Shown here one piece after another: positions 38,629 through 48,874 of a DNA stretch of 64,000 nt (the stretch's first letter is position 1; every line of letters starts with the position of its first letter). The notes under the pieces are model-generated. The model was not told where the DNA came from. It ran no database searches and saw only the letters and a list, made by a program, of their open reading frames with translations. The position numbers and the translations under genes were made by a program. The DNA is from Lewinella sp. LCG006 (lineage in GTDB: Bacteria; Bacteroidota; Bacteroidia; Chitinophagales; Saprospiraceae): assembly GCF_040784935.1 (NCBI RefSeq), contig NZ_CP160680.1:921501-985500 (forward strand). The letters run 5' to 3'.

Positions 38629-39627
38629 TTACTCTTCGTCCAACTTGTACTTAGACAAGTCCATACCGAAGGTGAGCCCTTTCTCCTGAAGAAGTTCTTC
38701 GATTTCTACCAATGACTTCTTACCGAAGTTGCGAAACTTAAGTAGTTCGTGTGTATCGTAACGCACCAACTCCGCCAGGGTATTGATCTTAGCTGCCTTC
38801 AGACAGTTGTAAGCACGTACGGAAAGGTCGAGGTCTTCCAGAGAAGTCTTCAACAATTTACGCATGTGCAGAATATGCTCATCAACGATATTCTCTTCGC
38901 GGGTACCCGCTGAATCGAAGGTGATATTCTCGTCCGTGATCAGCATCAGGTGCTGGATCAGGATTCTTGATGCTTCTTTGATAGCCTCTTCCGGGTGGAT
39001 AGTACCATCCGTTTTGAGGTTGATCGTCAGTTTCTCGTAGTCAGTACGCTGACCAACACGGAAATTGTCGATCGTGTAAGCCACATTTTTGATGGGCGTG
39101 TAGATCGCGTCAATAGGGATAACACCGATGGGAGCGTCCTTGGGCAGATTTTCATCAGCAGGAACATAACCACGACCTTTGGTAACGGTAAGTTCAATTT
39201 CCAAGTTGACAAAAGGTTCCATCGTACAGATAAGCAGATCTGGGTTCATGACTTTGAACACGTTGGTGTGTTCTTCGATATCACCAGCCCGGAATTCTTC
39301 TTTACCGCTAATAGTGAGGTATACTTTTTCTTCCTGTACATCCTCGTCAGCAATCATTTGCTTCAGACGAACCTGCTTCAGGTTAAGGATGATTTCGATC
39401 ACATCCTCTACTACCCCGCGAATCGTACCAAATTCGTGTTCAACGCCTGCAATCCGGATAGCACTAATAGCGAAACCTTCCAATGAAGAAAGGAGTACGC
39501 GGCGCAATGAATTGCCGACAGTTTGACCGAAGCCCGGTTCGAGTGGTTTGAACTCAAAAAGTCCCTCAAAATCATTGGCTTTTTCCATGACGATTTTGTC
39601 GGGCTTCTGAAAATTCAAGATGCTCAT
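38629..39627 (-). CDS. rpoA: DNA-directed RNA polymerase subunit alpha
   Basis: This 332-residue subunit assembles RNA polymerase and contacts upstream promoter DNA and activators. I chose the ATG at 39627 ([19 protein letters not shown]), the usual Bacteroidota start; an upstream in-frame start adds 38 unlikely residues. The N-terminal domain shows [26 protein letters not shown]-type features (here [18 protein letters not shown]). The C-terminal domain has [21 protein letters not shown] and [16 protein letters not shown], the helix-hairpin-helix DNA contact. It follows rpsD and precedes rplQ. Confidence 0.97.
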   Translation of the reverse strand: MSILNFQKPDKIVMEKANDFEGLFEFKPLEPGFGQTVGNSLRRVLLSSLEGFAISAIRIAGVEHEFGTIRGVVEDVIEIILNLKQVRLKQMIADEDVQEEKVYLTISGKEEFRAGDIEEHTNVFKVMNPDLLICTMEPFVNLEIELTVTKGRGYVPADENLPKDAPIGVIPIDAIYTPIKNVAYTIDNFRVGQRTDYEKLTINLKTDGTIHPEEAIKEASRILIQHLMLITDENITFDSAGTREENIVDEHILHMRKLLKTSLEDLDLSVRAYNCLKAAKINTLAELVRYDTHELLKFRNFGKKSLVEIEELLQEKGLTFGMDLSKYKLDEE

Positions 39628-39777
39628 ACGCTTGTGTATAATCTTTGGTGGGGAATGAATAGCTATTCTCTTAACATCAGAATGCGGAACCCGGTTTAAC
39701 CCGCGATTCCGTAAACATATAGTAAAAGGAAAGAACGACAATCGGCCGAGATATCGTTCTTTCCTTTATCAGGAAGC

Positions 39778-40389
39778 TTACTTAGAATACAATTCTACGA
39801 TAAGCTGTTCGTTGATCTTTTCAGGAATGGCGTCACGCTCAGGGTAATCCATGAAGCGGCCTTCCATTTTGTCGTGGTTGAATTCCAACCAACCGAAGCG
39901 GCGAGAATCACCTTTAGTGCCCATGCTTTCGCGAATAACTTGCAAACCTTGAGATTTGCCTTTAACCGCAACTACATCACCAGGACGCAACTGAGCAGAA
40001 GGGATGCTGTTGATTCGACCATTAAGCACGATATGCTTGTGGTTAACGAGCTGACGAGCAGCACGACGAGTAGGTGCTAAACCTAAACGGAATACAACGT
40101 TATCAAGGCGAGCTTCCAGGTATTGTAGCAGTACCGTACCGGTAACACCACTTTTTGAAGCTGCCGTTTCAAACAGGTTACGGAACTGACGCTCTAGCAC
40201 ACCGTAAGTGTACTTAGCCTTTTGCTTTTCCATAAGCTGGAGGGCGTAGTCGGATTGCTGACGACGACGACGGCTATTGCCGTGCTGTCCGGGGCGGTAC
40301 TTCTTACGCTCAAAACTTTTATCGTAGCCGTAGATAGCTTCGCCAAATGCGCGAGCTTTCTTTGTCTTGGGGCCAGTATATCTTGCCAT
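39778..40389 (-). CDS. rpsD: 30S ribosomal protein S4
   Basis: A 203-residue primary 16S rRNA-binding protein that nucleates small-subunit assembly. It starts [21 protein letters not shown] and contains the S4 RNA-binding domain ([30 protein letters not shown]), ending [16 protein letters not shown]. There is no zinc-binding Cys motif at the N-terminus, so this is the zinc-free form. In many bacteria S4 represses its own operon; nothing in the sequence shows this here. Confidence 0.97.
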   Translation of the reverse strand: MARYTGPKTKKARAFGEAIYGYDKSFERKKYRPGQHGNSRRRRQQSDYALQLMEKQKAKYTYGVLERQFRNLFETAASKSGVTGTVLLQYLEARLDNVVFRLGLAPTRRAARQLVNHKHIVLNGRINSIPSAQLRPGDVVAVKGKSQGLQVIRESMGTKGDSRRFGWLEFNHDKMEGRFMDYPERDAIPEKINEQLIVELYSK

Positions 40390-40437
40390 TTCGGAAGGAT
40401 AATTTTCGCTGAAAAATTAATTAAGGTTCGAGGGGAA

Positions 40438-40833
40438 TTATACCCGACGACGCTTAGGTGGACGACAACCGTTGTGTGGAACAGGTGTTACGTCTTTGAT
40501 ACGAGACACTTTGATTCCTACACCATCGATGGCACGGATCGCCGCTTCACGACCAGAACCTGGTCCTTTAACGAAAACCTCTACCGTGCGCAGACCAGCA
40601 TCATAAGCTGTACGAGCAGCTTCACTAGCGGAAACCTGTGCAGCGTATGGTGTATTCTTTTTAGAACCACGGAATCCTGATTTTCCGGCAGAAGACCAGG
40701 AAATCACATCACCTTTCTTATTCGTAATAGAAATGATGATATTGTTGAAAGAAGCCTGGATGAAGACCTTACCTTCCGGTTCGACCCGTACCTTTCTCTT
40801 CTTAGCTGTCTTTTTGGTATTTGCTTTAGCCAT
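40438..40833 (-). CDS. rpsK: 30S ribosomal protein S11
   Basis: A 131-residue platform protein of the small subunit. Family motifs are [48 protein letters not shown], and the conserved end [17 protein letters not shown]. The start [17 protein letters not shown] is typical of the phylum. It follows rpsM with a 12-base gap and precedes rpsD by 48 bases. Confidence 0.97.
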   Translation of the reverse strand: MAKANTKKTAKKRKVRVEPEGKVFIQASFNNIIISITNKKGDVISWSSAGKSGFRGSKKNTPYAAQVSASEAARTAYDAGLRTVEVFVKGPGSGREAAIRAIDGVGIKVSRIKDVTPVPHNGCRPPKRRRV

Positions 40834-40845
40834 GGATCAAAAAAA

Positions 40846-41223
40846 TTACTTGGTTGCTTTCTTTTTATTTGCGACAGTCTTACGCTTACCCTTACGAGTA
40901 CGAGCGTTAGTTTGAGTACGTTGGCCCCGAAGTGGTAATCCTTTACGATGACGAAGACCACGGTAACATCCGATATCCATCAATCGCTTGATGTTGGTCT
41001 GTACCTCTGTACGCAATTCACCCTCCACCTGGTAATCAGTTTGGAGCATGGTTGCAATGTCTTTGATGTTATCATCCGTCCAATCCTGAACCTTAGTGTG
41101 CTCACTAACCTCGATCTTGGCCAGAATCTCTTTGGCCAATGTAGGACCGATGCCGTAGATATAGGTAAGACCTATTACACCGCGTTTGTTTCTTGGTAAA
41201 TCAACTCCAGCAATTCGTGCCAT
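40846..41223 (-). CDS. rpsM: 30S ribosomal protein S13
   Basis: A 125-residue small-subunit head protein that contacts the P-site tRNA and the large subunit. It begins [26 protein letters not shown] and has the helix-two-turn-helix region ending [29 protein letters not shown], followed by a basic tail. It lies between rpmJ and rpsK, the standard order. Confidence 0.97.
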   Translation of the reverse strand: MARIAGVDLPRNKRGVIGLTYIYGIGPTLAKEILAKIEVSEHTKVQDWTDDNIKDIATMLQTDYQVEGELRTEVQTNIKRLMDIGCYRGLRHRKGLPLRGQRTQTNARTRKGKRKTVANKKKATK

Positions 41224-41273
41224 TGTCTGTCTGTATTTAGAGAGGGAAGTGCTATACTTCCGTCTAGTTTTTT

Positions 41274-41390
41274 TTATCCCTGACGTTGCTTGAACTTGGG
41301 ATTCTTCTTGTTAATGATGTAAACCTTTCCTTTTCTTCTGACCACTATACAGTCGGTAGAACGCTTCTTAACGGAGGGTCTTACTTTCAT
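41274..41390 (-). CDS. rpmJ: 50S ribosomal protein L36
   Basis: A 38-residue protein, [20 protein letters not shown] and on to [12 protein letters not shown]. It starts with ATG at 41390. Only one Cys (C14) of the usual three-Cys/one-His zinc site is present, so this is the zinc-independent (C-) form. It lies between infA and rpsM, the expected position. Confidence 0.95.
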   Translation of the reverse strand: MKVRPSVKKRSTDCIVVRRKGKVYIINKKNPKFKQRQG

Positions 41391-41430
41391 GGTTTGCGTA
41401 TTTTGCGAATCTGTAACGTTTCTGTATCAA

Positions 41431-41649
41431 TTATTTGTACCTGTAGGTAATGCGCCCACGAGTTAAGTCGTAAGGAGACATTTCCACTGCCACACGGTCA
41501 CCAGGAAGAATTCGGATATAGTTCATCCGCATTTTTCCAGAGATCGTTGCGGTAATTTCGTGGCCGTTTTCCAACTTCACACGAAACATCGCATTGGACA
41601 GGGCTTCAAGAATAGTACCGTCCTGTTTTATTAGATTCTTTTTACTCAT
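41431..41649 (-). CDS. infA: Translation initiation factor IF-1
   Basis: A 72-residue OB-fold protein that binds the 30S A site during initiation. The ATG at 41649 ([22 protein letters not shown]) is the family start; an upstream in-frame start would add 17 residues. Family motifs [30 protein letters not shown] and the ending [12 protein letters not shown] are complete. It follows map with a 111-base gap that holds a likely -7 box. Confidence 0.97.
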   Translation of the reverse strand: MSKKNLIKQDGTILEALSNAMFRVKLENGHEITATISGKMRMNYIRILPGDRVAVEMSPYDLTRGRITYRYK

Positions 41650-41667
41650 ATTCCGATTTTCGGAGTG

Positions 41668-41675
41668 CAAAGATA
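41668..41675 (-). promoter_or_regulatory. Probable internal -7 box upstream of infA
   Basis: On the minus strand it reads TATCTTTG, an exact match to the TAnnTTTG consensus, 18 bases before the infA ATG. No good TTTG at the -33 position is visible. If active, it would drive infA-rpmJ-rpsM-rpsK-rpsD-rpoA-rplQ separately from the upstream genes. Confidence 0.4.
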
Positions 41676-41760
41676 CAATTAATTGATAAATTCTCCACAC
41701 CCCAGCTCTTTTTTTTACAAAGGAGCTATTGGGTTAACAAAAACAGCTACAACTTCAAGC

Positions 41761-42579
41761 CTAACTCACACTCATCTCACGCACAATTGGAATCACATTA
41801 GGATTCTTTTGTATCGCTTCGATAATGACTTCGTGATTGCTCAAAATATCTGGACCGTCCTTGGTTACCGCGATGGTATGCTCATAATGAGCTGCCGGTT
41901 TTTTATCTTTAGTCACAATTGTCCATTCGTCATGCAATGTTCGCACATCTTTGCGCCCCATATTGACCATTGGCTCAATCGCTATCACTAATCCTTCTTT
42001 TAGCACAGGCCCTTGCCCACGCCGTCCATAGTTAGGCACATCAGGTGCTTCGTGCATCGACTTTCCTAGACCATGGCCTACAAGTTCACGTACAACAGAA
42101 TAGTTATGCTCTTTTTCGGTATAGTGCTGGATAGCATGACTGATATCTCCTACACGTTTACCAACCAGTGCATTTTCGATGCCTATATAAAGTGATTCAT
42201 TGGTCACTCTGCATAATTGCAGCGTTTCTTCATCCACTTCCCCTACACAAAAAGTGTAAGCAGCATCGCCGTAGAACTCATTCATATAGGTGCCACAATC
42301 AATGGAAAGTATATCTCCATCCTGAAACACCTGGTCTTTCGAAGGTAAGCCATGTACGACTGCTTCATTACGGGAAACCAACAAAGTTGAAGGACAACCA
42401 TAGAGTCCTTTAAACCCTGGTACCGCCCCGTGATCACGAATGAAAGCTTCCGCTTTCGTATCGATCTCTTCTCCAGTCATCCCCGGACGTAACATACTGC
42501 CCACATAAGCCAGTGTTTTACAAACCAGCAGACAATTTTCACGAATCAATTCGATCTCTTCTGCCGTTTTATAAATCAT
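41761..42579 (-). CDS. map: Methionine aminopeptidase, type I
   Basis: About 272 residues from the ATG at 42579 (MIYKTAEEIELIRENC), which has a purine-rich AAGGA 7 bases upstream and is the usual family start. An in-frame ATG at 42600 would add MARKGRK. The enzyme removes N-terminal Met from nascent proteins. All five metal ligands are visible: the Asp in LSIDCGTYM, the Asp in FYGDAAYT, the His in GHGLGKS, the Glu in IEPMVNM and the Glu in YEHTIAV. It sits between secY and infA, as in many bacteria. Confidence 0.95.
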   Translation of the reverse strand: MIYKTAEEIELIRENCLLVCKTLAYVGSMLRPGMTGEEIDTKAEAFIRDHGAVPGFKGLYGCPSTLLVSRNEAVVHGLPSKDQVFQDGDILSIDCGTYMNEFYGDAAYTFCVGEVDEETLQLCRVTNESLYIGIENALVGKRVGDISHAIQHYTEKEHNYSVVRELVGHGLGKSMHEAPDVPNYGRRGQGPVLKEGLVIAIEPMVNMGRKDVRTLHDEWTIVTKDKKPAAHYEHTIAVTKDGPDILSNHEVIIEAIQKNPNVIPIVREMSVS

Positions 42580-42647
42580 TTTACGTCCTTTCCTCGCCAT
42601 ACTATTACGCTTATCCTGTTGTTTAACTCTCGCTTAGGAGGGCTTTC

Positions 42648-44018
42648 TTACATATTAGCACCAATACCCTGCATACGGCTACTGCTACGACCTGATACCC
42701 GACCTTCTTTAACGAGACCGTCGTAACGGCGCATCAACAAGTGGCTTTCGATCTGCTGAAGTGTATCCAATACAACCCCTACAAGAATCAATAAAGAAGT
42801 ACCACCAAAGAAGGCAGCAAACAAGTTATTGATACCAAAAGCCGCTGCAAAAGCAGGCATGATCGCGATCAGACCCAAGAATACTGAGCCAGGAAGTGTG
42901 ATACGGGTAGTCACCGAATCAATAAATTCTTCCGTAGGCTTACCTGGCTTTACACCTGGAATAAAAGCATTCTGGCGTTTGAGGTAATCAGCGTAGTTGG
43001 AGGGATTAACGATTAAGGCTGTATATACGTAAGTAAAGGCTACTACCAATACAAAGTAGATGGCATTGTATGGTGCAGAAGTGAAATCATTCAATTTCTG
43101 TACCAACCAGCTTGTTTCCGCATCAGCACCTGCCGTTTGTGCAGCAAGTCCAGGAAGGAACATCAAAGCCTGAGCGAAGATAATTGGCATTACTCCGGCA
43201 GCATTCACTTTCAGAGGAATGTAATCACGCGCACCGGCAACCGGGATATTACCCGTTCCACGGCCCACCATTCGCTTGGCAAATTGTACAGGGATCTTAC
43301 GAACTCCGGTTACAATCATTACTGTTGCCATACAAACGAGGAACAATGCTGCCATTTCCAGTACAAAGACCAGGAAGCCACCAGCTTGTAAACGTCCTTG
43401 TAACTCGAAGACAAAGGCAGTAGGAAGCGTAGCGATGATACCTACAGTAATCAAAAGAGAAACACCGTTGCCAATACCACGGTCGGTAATTTTCTCACCC
43501 AACCACATGGCAAAGACAGTACCCGTTGAGAGGATGATAATTCCAGAGAGCCAGAAAATACTTTCAGGAACAGAATTATCAACAGCACCGAGTGACTTTA
43601 CGTAGGTGAGGTAAGCACCACCCTGTACGAGGGTGATCGCTACCGTCAGCAGACGTGTGATCTGGTTCAACTTTTTACGGCCAGATTCTCCTTCTTTCTG
43701 CTGCAAGCGCTGAAAGTAAGGAACAGCAAAGCCTAAAAGCTGAATGATGATACTCGCTGTGATATATGGCATGATGCCCAAGGCAAAGATAGAAGCATTG
43801 CTAAAGGCTCCACCGGAGAAAACATTGATCAATCCCAGTAGCGAGTTGTCGCCGCTGCCACCACCCATTTGTGCTTGTAGCACAGCAGGATCGGCACCTG
43901 GTAAGACAATGAAAGATCCCAGCCGGAATACCCAAAGTAAACCAAGCGTGAAAAGGATGCGATGGCGCAATTCCTTAATCTTCCAAATATTTTTTAGCGT
44001 ATCGATAAACCTTTTCAT
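42648..44018 (-). CDS. secY: Protein translocase channel subunit SecY
   Basis: This 456-residue protein forms the Sec channel in the inner membrane. About ten transmembrane segments are visible. Family motifs include LGLLWVFRLGSFIVLPG at the N-terminus, ALGIMPYITASIIIQLL in the second segment region, and the cytoplasmic loop PVQFAKRMVGRGTG. It is followed by map and preceded by rplO (11-base gap), the spc-operon order. Together with SecA at 30.6 kb it supplies the first export step for the T9SS cargo in this window. Confidence 0.97.
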   Translation of the reverse strand: MKRFIDTLKNIWKIKELRHRILFTLGLLWVFRLGSFIVLPGADPAVLQAQMGGGSGDNSLLGLINVFSGGAFSNASIFALGIMPYITASIIIQLLGFAVPYFQRLQQKEGESGRKKLNQITRLLTVAITLVQGGAYLTYVKSLGAVDNSVPESIFWLSGIIILSTGTVFAMWLGEKITDRGIGNGVSLLITVGIIATLPTAFVFELQGRLQAGGFLVFVLEMAALFLVCMATVMIVTGVRKIPVQFAKRMVGRGTGNIPVAGARDYIPLKVNAAGVMPIIFAQALMFLPGLAAQTAGADAETSWLVQKLNDFTSAPYNAIYFVLVVAFTYVYTALIVNPSNYADYLKRQNAFIPGVKPGKPTEEFIDSVTTRITLPGSVFLGLIAIMPAFAAAFGINNLFAAFFGGTSLLILVGVVLDTLQQIESHLLMRRYDGLVKEGRVSGRSSSRMQGIGANM

Positions 44019-44029
44019 GGTGGTCTTTT

Positions 44030-44476
44030 TTAGAGGATAGTGAGAGAACCACCCTGCGCTTCGATCGCTGCCTTGGCAGTTTCAGAGCTAGCATGGGCCG
44101 TTACAGTCAGCTTGGCGGTCAATTCACCAGTACCCAAAATCTTAATCAAATCCGTCTTGCGAACAATACCCAGCTTCAACAGCGTCTCCATATCAATGGT
44201 ATCAACACTGTGCTTTTCGCTGATCGCTTGTAAGCGACCCAAATTGAGGGCTACGTATTCGACGCGATTAGGACTCTTAAATCCGCGCTTAGGCAAGCGC
44301 ATCTGAAGAGGCATCTGACCACCTTCGAAACTACGCTTACTTTTGTAACCAGAACGCGACTTGGCGCCTTTATGACCACGAGTAGACGTACCTCCTCGGC
44401 CAGAACCCTGACCACGGGCAATACGCTTACGGCTTTTTACAGCACCGGACGCTGGTTTGAGACTATGGAGTTCCAT
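44030..44476 (-). CDS. rplO: 50S ribosomal protein L15
   Basis: A 148-residue late-assembly protein of the large subunit. It begins MELHSLKPASGAVKSRKRIARGQGSGRGGTSTRGHKG, with the glycine/arginine-rich N-terminal extension that threads into 23S rRNA, and carries MPLQMRLPKRGFKSPNRV. The C-terminal domain ends LTVTAHASSETAKAAIEAQGG. It is placed between rpmD and secY as expected. Confidence 0.96.
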   Translation of the reverse strand: MELHSLKPASGAVKSRKRIARGQGSGRGGTSTRGHKGAKSRSGYKSKRSFEGGQMPLQMRLPKRGFKSPNRVEYVALNLGRLQAISEKHSVDTIDMETLLKLGIVRKTDLIKILGTGELTAKLTVTAHASSETAKAAIEAQGGSLTIL

Positions 44477-44523
44477 TATATTATGCGATTTAATAGCTTC
44501 GTTAATTGCTTAGGGTTTAAACC

Positions 44524-44703
44524 TTAAGCTTCTTCCACTTTTACCAGGTGAGCAACCTTGTTGATCATTCCCTGAATTTGAGGAGTTACCTCGATAGTGA
44601 CCGTGTCGTTCATCTTTTTCAGACCCAACGCTTTCACGGTATCCTTTTGACGCTTTGCACGATCAATCAGGCTCTTAACCTGTGTTATTTTTACCTTAGC
44701 CAT
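44524..44703 (-). CDS. rpmD: 50S ribosomal protein L30
   Basis: A 59-residue protein starting MAKVKITQVKSLIDRAKRQK (ATG at 44703) and ending INKVAHLVKVEEA. The pattern of VKSLI, KRQKDTVKALGLKKMNDTV and a final hydrophobic strand is typical of L30. It fills the gap between rpsE and rplO where L30 is expected. Confidence 0.95.
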   Translation of the reverse strand: MAKVKITQVKSLIDRAKRQKDTVKALGLKKMNDTVTIEVTPQIQGMINKVAHLVKVEEA

Positions 44704-44732
44704 GGCCGACGGTTTTTTACAGGCTTAAAGCC

Positions 44733-45251
44733 CTATCCTTCAAAAAGCTTTTCCATTGAGATGCCACGCTGCTTTGCGATCACCATAGGGCTACGTAGTT
44801 GCTGCAGAGCATCAATTGTGGCTTTCACCACGTTGTGCGGGTTAGAAGACCCCTGAGACTTAGCCAGTACGTTGTGTACACCAGCAATTTCCAGTACAGC
44901 GCGCATAGCACCACCAGCAATTACTCCTGTACCATCAGAAGCAGGCTTGATGAGTACCTTACCAGCACCGTACTTCCCTTTCTGTTCGTGAGGGATAGTA
45001 CCATTGTGGATAGGCACCTTTATTAGGTTCTTCTTAGCATCATCAACCGCTTTGCTGATCGCTTGAGATACGTCACGTGCCTTACCCAGGCCATGACCTA
45101 CCGTACCATTGCCATCACCAACAACTGCTACCGCTGCGAAGCTAAAGGTTCTACCACCTTTAGTCACTTTAGCTACCCGGTTAAGGTTAACGAGCTTTTC
45201 TTTCAGTTCTGTTTCGGCCGGTTTTACCCGGTTAGAATTTTTCTTTGCCAT
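44733..45251 (-). CDS. rpsE: 30S ribosomal protein S5
   Basis: A 172-residue protein involved in decoding fidelity. I use the ATG at 45251 ([19 protein letters not shown]). The S5 N-terminal RNA-binding domain shows [24 protein letters not shown] and the C-terminal domain shows [30 protein letters not shown]. It lies between rplR (21-base gap) and rpmD. Confidence 0.97.
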   Translation of the reverse strand: MAKKNSNRVKPAETELKEKLVNLNRVAKVTKGGRTFSFAAVAVVGDGNGTVGHGLGKARDVSQAISKAVDDAKKNLIKVPIHNGTIPHEQKGKYGAGKVLIKPASDGTGVIAGGAMRAVLEIAGVHNVLAKSQGSSNPHNVVKATIDALQQLRSPMVIAKQRGISMEKLFEG

Positions 45252-45272
45252 TACCAAAAAGCTTCTTAATGA

Positions 45273-45626
45273 TTAAAATAGTAAGCCTCCCTCGCGGGCG
45301 CCATCCGCCAGCGCTTTCACGCGGCCATGATATAAATATCCAGCCCGGTCAAAAACCACAGATTCGATACCTGCAGCTTTAGCGCGCTCTGCTAACAGCT
45401 TACCGGTAGCAGCAGATTGTTCTGATTTATTTCCTGCATTAGCAACGGCAGGCTCAAAAGAGCTTGCTTGTGCTAAGGTATGCCCCTGAACATCATCGAT
45501 GAGCTGAGCGTAAATATAACGATTAGAACGGAATATATTCAGACGTGGACGCTGAGCAGTACCCCGAACTGTTTTGCGAATGCGCATGTGAATGCGCTTT
45601 CTGCGGTTTGCCTTTGTTAATTGCAT
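45273..45626 (-). CDS. rplR: 50S ribosomal protein L18
   Basis: A 117-residue 5S rRNA-binding protein. It has the basic N-terminus [38 protein letters not shown] and the conserved end [24 protein letters not shown]. Order and direction match the spc operon. The gap to rplF is 114 bases, longer than usual and without a gene. Confidence 0.97.
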   Translation of the reverse strand: MQLTKANRRKRIHMRIRKTVRGTAQRPRLNIFRSNRYIYAQLIDDVQGHTLAQASSFEPAVANAGNKSEQSAATGKLLAERAKAAGIESVVFDRAGYLYHGRVKALADGAREGGLLF

Positions 45627-45740
45627 CGCTGCTTATTTTTATTGGCCTTAGTGAACAAGCAACAACTACTGTTAACTTTTCCCAAGACCCAACTTATCGC
45701 CGTATTAATGAGGTCAATGCCCCGACGGCTAATTAACTGA

Positions 45741-46295
45741 TTACTTGCTAGAAGTCTTACCCGCTTTACGACGGATTTCTTCTCCTTTAAAGCGAATACC
45801 TTTTCCTTTGTAAGGCTCTGGCTTACGGAAGGCACGGATTTTAGCCGCGACTTGTCCTACCAATTGCTTATCAATAGAATCAAGTTTCACGACTGGAGCT
45901 TTACCTTTCTCGTTGACTGCTTCTACCGCTACTTCATCAGGAATCATAAAGTAAATAGGGTGAGAGTAACCGACCGTAAGGATCAACATTTGACCTTTCG
46001 TCTCAGCACGGTAACCAACACCGATCACTTCCATCTCCAGGGTATAACCTTTTGTTACACCGACAATCATATTGTTGATCAGTGAACGGTACAAACCGTG
46101 AGCGGCGCGGTGGCGCTTAGAATCAGTTGGACGACCTACCGTCAGGACACCGTCTTCGATGCCGACGCTTAGATCAGCATCAACTTGCTGACTTAATTCT
46201 CCTTTCGGGCCTTTAACGGTAACCAAGTTACTCTTGCTTACGTCGATGGAAACACCCTGAGGTATATCAATGGGAGCTTTACCTATTCTTGACAT
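45741..46295 (-). CDS. rplF: 50S ribosomal protein L6
   Basis: A 184-residue protein near the factor-binding site. It opens MSRIGKAPIDIPQGVSIDVS and has two repeated alpha/beta halves; the C-terminal signature PEPYKGKGIRFKGEEIRRKAGKT is intact. It follows rpsH by 33 bases. Confidence 0.97.
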   Translation of the reverse strand: MSRIGKAPIDIPQGVSIDVSKSNLVTVKGPKGELSQQVDADLSVGIEDGVLTVGRPTDSKRHRAAHGLYRSLINNMIVGVTKGYTLEMEVIGVGYRAETKGQMLILTVGYSHPIYFMIPDEVAVEAVNEKGKAPVVKLDSIDKQLVGQVAAKIRAFRKPEPYKGKGIRFKGEEIRRKAGKTSSK

Positions 46296-46328
46296 GGCTC
46301 TGCTTTTAGAATTCTTAAATAGAAGTGG

Positions 46329-46739
46329 TTAGGAAACAAAGCACAACACCTCTCCTCCTACACCGTGCTGCCGAGCTTGCTTGTCGGTCATAACGCCTTT
46401 AGAAGTAGAAATGATTGCAATACCTAAACCGTTGATTACACGAGGAAGATTATCACTACCTACATACTTGCGCAAACCAGGCTTGCTGACTCGCTTAAGT
46501 TCACGGATAATCGGCTGGCGAGTAGCTTTATCGTACTTGAGTGCGATTTTAATGCTGCTTTGCGTACCCTTTTTATCTTCTTCGTCGAACTTGTACTTAA
46601 GAATGTAACCCTGATCGTAGAGGATCTCGGTTATGCGCTTCTTGAGGTTAGAAGCTGGAATACTGACTACCCGGTGCCCAGCAATTTGAGCATTACGAAT
46701 CCGGGTCAAATAGTCGGCTACAGGATCTGTAACTGCCAT
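46329..46739 (-). CDS. rpsH: 30S ribosomal protein S8
   Basis: A 136-residue protein central to assembly of the 16S central domain. It starts MAVTDPVADYLTRIRNAQIAGH and ends with the family signature GIAIISTSKGVMTDKQARQHGVGGEVLCFVS. In E. coli S8 represses the spc operon by binding a hairpin near rplE; a comparable site cannot be confirmed here. Confidence 0.97.
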   Translation of the reverse strand: MAVTDPVADYLTRIRNAQIAGHRVVSIPASNLKKRITEILYDQGYILKYKFDEEDKKGTQSSIKIALKYDKATRQPIIRELKRVSKPGLRKYVGSDNLPRVINGLGIAIISTSKGVMTDKQARQHGVGGEVLCFVS

Positions 46740-46920
46740 GACGTGTCCATTTCGTGGTTCGGTTTTCCAAATGCAGGAACCTGAACCCCTGTTGATAGAT
46801 AATGTGTAATAAGTGCCAAAGCATTTGCACCCTTACACTGCCGGATTATTTATCCGGGCTTTAAAAAAGTAGATGGTAGGGTCTATACGCTAACCATCCA
46901 ATGATTCTAGCAAGTAACTT
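46740..46920. other. rpsN-rpsH gap with hairpin
   Basis: This 181-base gap inside the operon holds CCGGAT-TATTT-ATCCGG (46841-46857), a 6-base stem, and a weaker GATGGT/ACCATC pair (about 46873-46898). On the minus strand the first reads CCGGATAAATAATCCGG, which shares CCGGATAAATAA with the ends of the element at 34329. No gene. Confidence 0.45.
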
Positions 46921-47190
46921 TTACCAGCTAGCCTTGGTGATTCCAGGGATTTTACCGTGGAGTGCCAAGTCACGAAACTTTACCCGACAAATACCGAATT
47001 TACGCATGTAGCCTTTAGGGCGACCGGTCAACTGACAACGGTTGTGAAGACGGATAGGGTTAGAGTTACGAGGTAATTTATCCAATTCCTCCCAACGTCC
47101 TTCTTCCTTCAGCTTCGTGCGCAGCTCAGCATAACGATCAACCATGCGTTGACGCTTGTTTTCGCGGGCGATGAGTGATTTTCTAGCCAT
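46921..47190 (-). CDS. rpsN: 30S ribosomal protein S14
   Basis: An 89-residue head protein beginning [20 protein letters not shown] and ending in the S14 signature [26 protein letters not shown]. It is the long form without the two CxxC pairs of zinc-binding S14. It follows rplE by 5 bases. Confidence 0.97.
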   Translation of the reverse strand: MARKSLIARENKRQRMVDRYAELRTKLKEEGRWEELDKLPRNSNPIRLHNRCQLTGRPKGYMRKFGICRVKFRDLALHGKIPGITKASW

Positions 47191-47195
47191 TATTT

Positions 47196-47753
47196 CTAGT
47201 TGTTCTGATTCTTGAAAGGAAGACCTAGTGCTTTCAATAGCGCTAGTGCTTCAGCATCGGTTTTAGCACTGGTCACGAAAGTGATGTCCATTCCCGTGAT
47301 GTTGCTTACCTTATCCAGGTCGATTTCAGGAAAAACGATCTGCTCTTTGATTCCCATGGTATAGTTACCACGGCCGTCAAAGCTTTTGTCATTAATTCCG
47401 CGGAAGTCACGCACCCGAGGCAAAGCCACAGATACCAGACGGTCGAGGAATTCAAACATTTGCTTCTGACGTAAAGTCACGCGAGCACCGATGTGCATAC
47501 CTTCACGCAACTTAAAGTTAGAGACAGACTTCTTTGCTTTGGTCTTCACGGCTTTTTGGCCGGTGATCAAAGAAAGTTCTCCAACAGCATTGTCGACCAG
47601 CTTCTTGTCCTGAGTACCTTGACCAACACCTTGGTTGATACAAATCTTCAACAGACGAGGAACTTCCATCACGCTGCTATACTGGAATTGCTCTTGCAGA
47701 GCAGGTATTACTTCTTCGTAATACTTTTTTCTTAATCGCGGTGTGTAACTCAT
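47196..47753 (-). CDS. rplE: 50S ribosomal protein L5
   Basis: A 185-residue 5S rRNA and P-tRNA contacting protein. It shows [26 protein letters not shown] and [39 protein letters not shown], both family signatures. Its ATG overlaps the rplX stop (TAATG), so the two are translationally linked. Confidence 0.97.
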   Translation of the reverse strand: MSYTPRLRKKYYEEVIPALQEQFQYSSVMEVPRLLKICINQGVGQGTQDKKLVDNAVGELSLITGQKAVKTKAKKSVSNFKLREGMHIGARVTLRQKQMFEFLDRLVSVALPRVRDFRGINDKSFDGRGNYTMGIKEQIVFPEIDLDKVSNITGMDITFVTSAKTDAEALALLKALGLPFKNQNN

Positions 47754-48100
47754 TAGTCTAAGATTTCCCCGGATTTTTTGGAATAACGTTTCATTTTGCC
47801 ATCGTCACCAGCCTTACGGCCAACGCGGGTAGGCTCTCCTGTGCCATCTACTAACATCAAGTTAGAAAGGTTGATAGGAGCTGCTTTATCGATGATGCCA
47901 CCAGGATTGTCCTGGGTTGGCTTCTGGTGCTTCTTACGAATATTCACCTCTTCAACGATCGCACGGTTTTCGCTAGGAATTACTTCCAGTACTTCCAAAA
48001 CCTTGCTACGATCCTTGTAGGCACCCGCGATAACAACAACTTTATCTCCCTTTTTGATCTTCAGCTTGGGAGCAAAGCGTTTCTGATTTACTTTCTTCAT
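47753..48100 (-). CDS. rplX: 50S ribosomal protein L24
   Basis: A 115-residue assembly initiator of the large subunit. The KOW motif is visible as [25 protein letters not shown], followed by [28 protein letters not shown]. It overlaps rplE by one base and follows rplN by 27 bases. Confidence 0.97.
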   Translation of the reverse strand: MKKVNQKRFAPKLKIKKGDKVVVIAGAYKDRSKVLEVLEVIPSENRAIVEEVNIRKKHQKPTQDNPGGIIDKAAPINLSNLMLVDGTGEPTRVGRKAGDDGKMKRYSKKSGEILD

Positions 48101-48127
48101 GGTTCAAGTATTCGGGCCGTGAATGAT

Positions 48128-48493
48128 TTATAATACCTCTGGTGCGAGAGAAACGATACGCATGTAGTCACGCTCACGAAGCTCACGGGCAACAGGGCCG
48201 AAAATACGGGTTCCGCGAGGTTCTTCGCTAGCACTCAGCAGTACAACTGCATTGTCATCAAAGCGAATGTAACTACCATCGCGGCGACGGATCTCTTTCT
48301 TGGTACGAACCACTACGGCCCTAGAGATCGCTCCTTTCTTAATACCACCGGGAGCTGCCTCTTTAACAGATACCACGATCATATCGCCAACAGAAGCGTA
48401 ACGACGCTTAGACCCGCCTAAAACACGGATACAAAGCACCTCTTTGGCGCCACTATTGTCGGCTACACGGAGCCGGGATTCTTGCTGGATCAT
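48128..48493 (-). CDS. rplN: 50S ribosomal protein L14
   Basis: A 121-residue protein starting [37 protein letters not shown], the L14 signature, and ending [19 protein letters not shown] 109-base gap separates it from rpsQ upstream; no gene lies in that gap. Confidence 0.97.
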   Translation of the reverse strand: MIQQESRLRVADNSGAKEVLCIRVLGGSKRRYASVGDMIVVSVKEAAPGGIKKGAISRAVVVRTKKEIRRRDGSYIRFDDNAVVLLSASEEPRGTRIFGPVARELRERDYMRIVSLAPEVL

Positions 48494-48602
48494 GACGGCA
48501 AAATATTTGCAGAGCTAGCGCAACGTCGATTATCGCGTTGATAACTCTAGTTAATTTCAATGAATAACAGCATAGGCGGCCAAGCCACCAAAACTGCTTT
48601 TA

Positions 48603-48860
48603 TTACTTGGCTTTCTCCAAGATTTCAACTAAGCGCCAACGTTTGCGGGCACTTGTTGGGCGCGTCTCCATGATGCGCACTTTATCCCCAATATTACACT
48701 CGTTCTTTTCGTCATGCGCCATAAACTTGTTTGACTTCTTGACGAACTTTCCATAAATGGGGTGCTGAATACGGCGTTCTACAGAAACCGAGATAGACTT
48801 GTCCATCTTGTCACTGGTAACGATACCGATTAGCTGTTTACGAAGATTACGTTCTTCCAT
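48603..48860 (-). CDS. rpsQ: 30S ribosomal protein S17
   Basis: An 85-residue OB-fold primary rRNA-binding protein. It shows [42 protein letters not shown] and [25 protein letters not shown]. It starts 14 bases after rpmC. Confidence 0.97.
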   Translation of the reverse strand: MEERNLRKQLIGIVTSDKMDKSISVSVERRIQHPIYGKFVKKSNKFMAHDEKNECNIGDKVRIMETRPTSARKRWRLVEILEKAK

Positions 48861-48874
48861 TTTTAGCTGAATTA

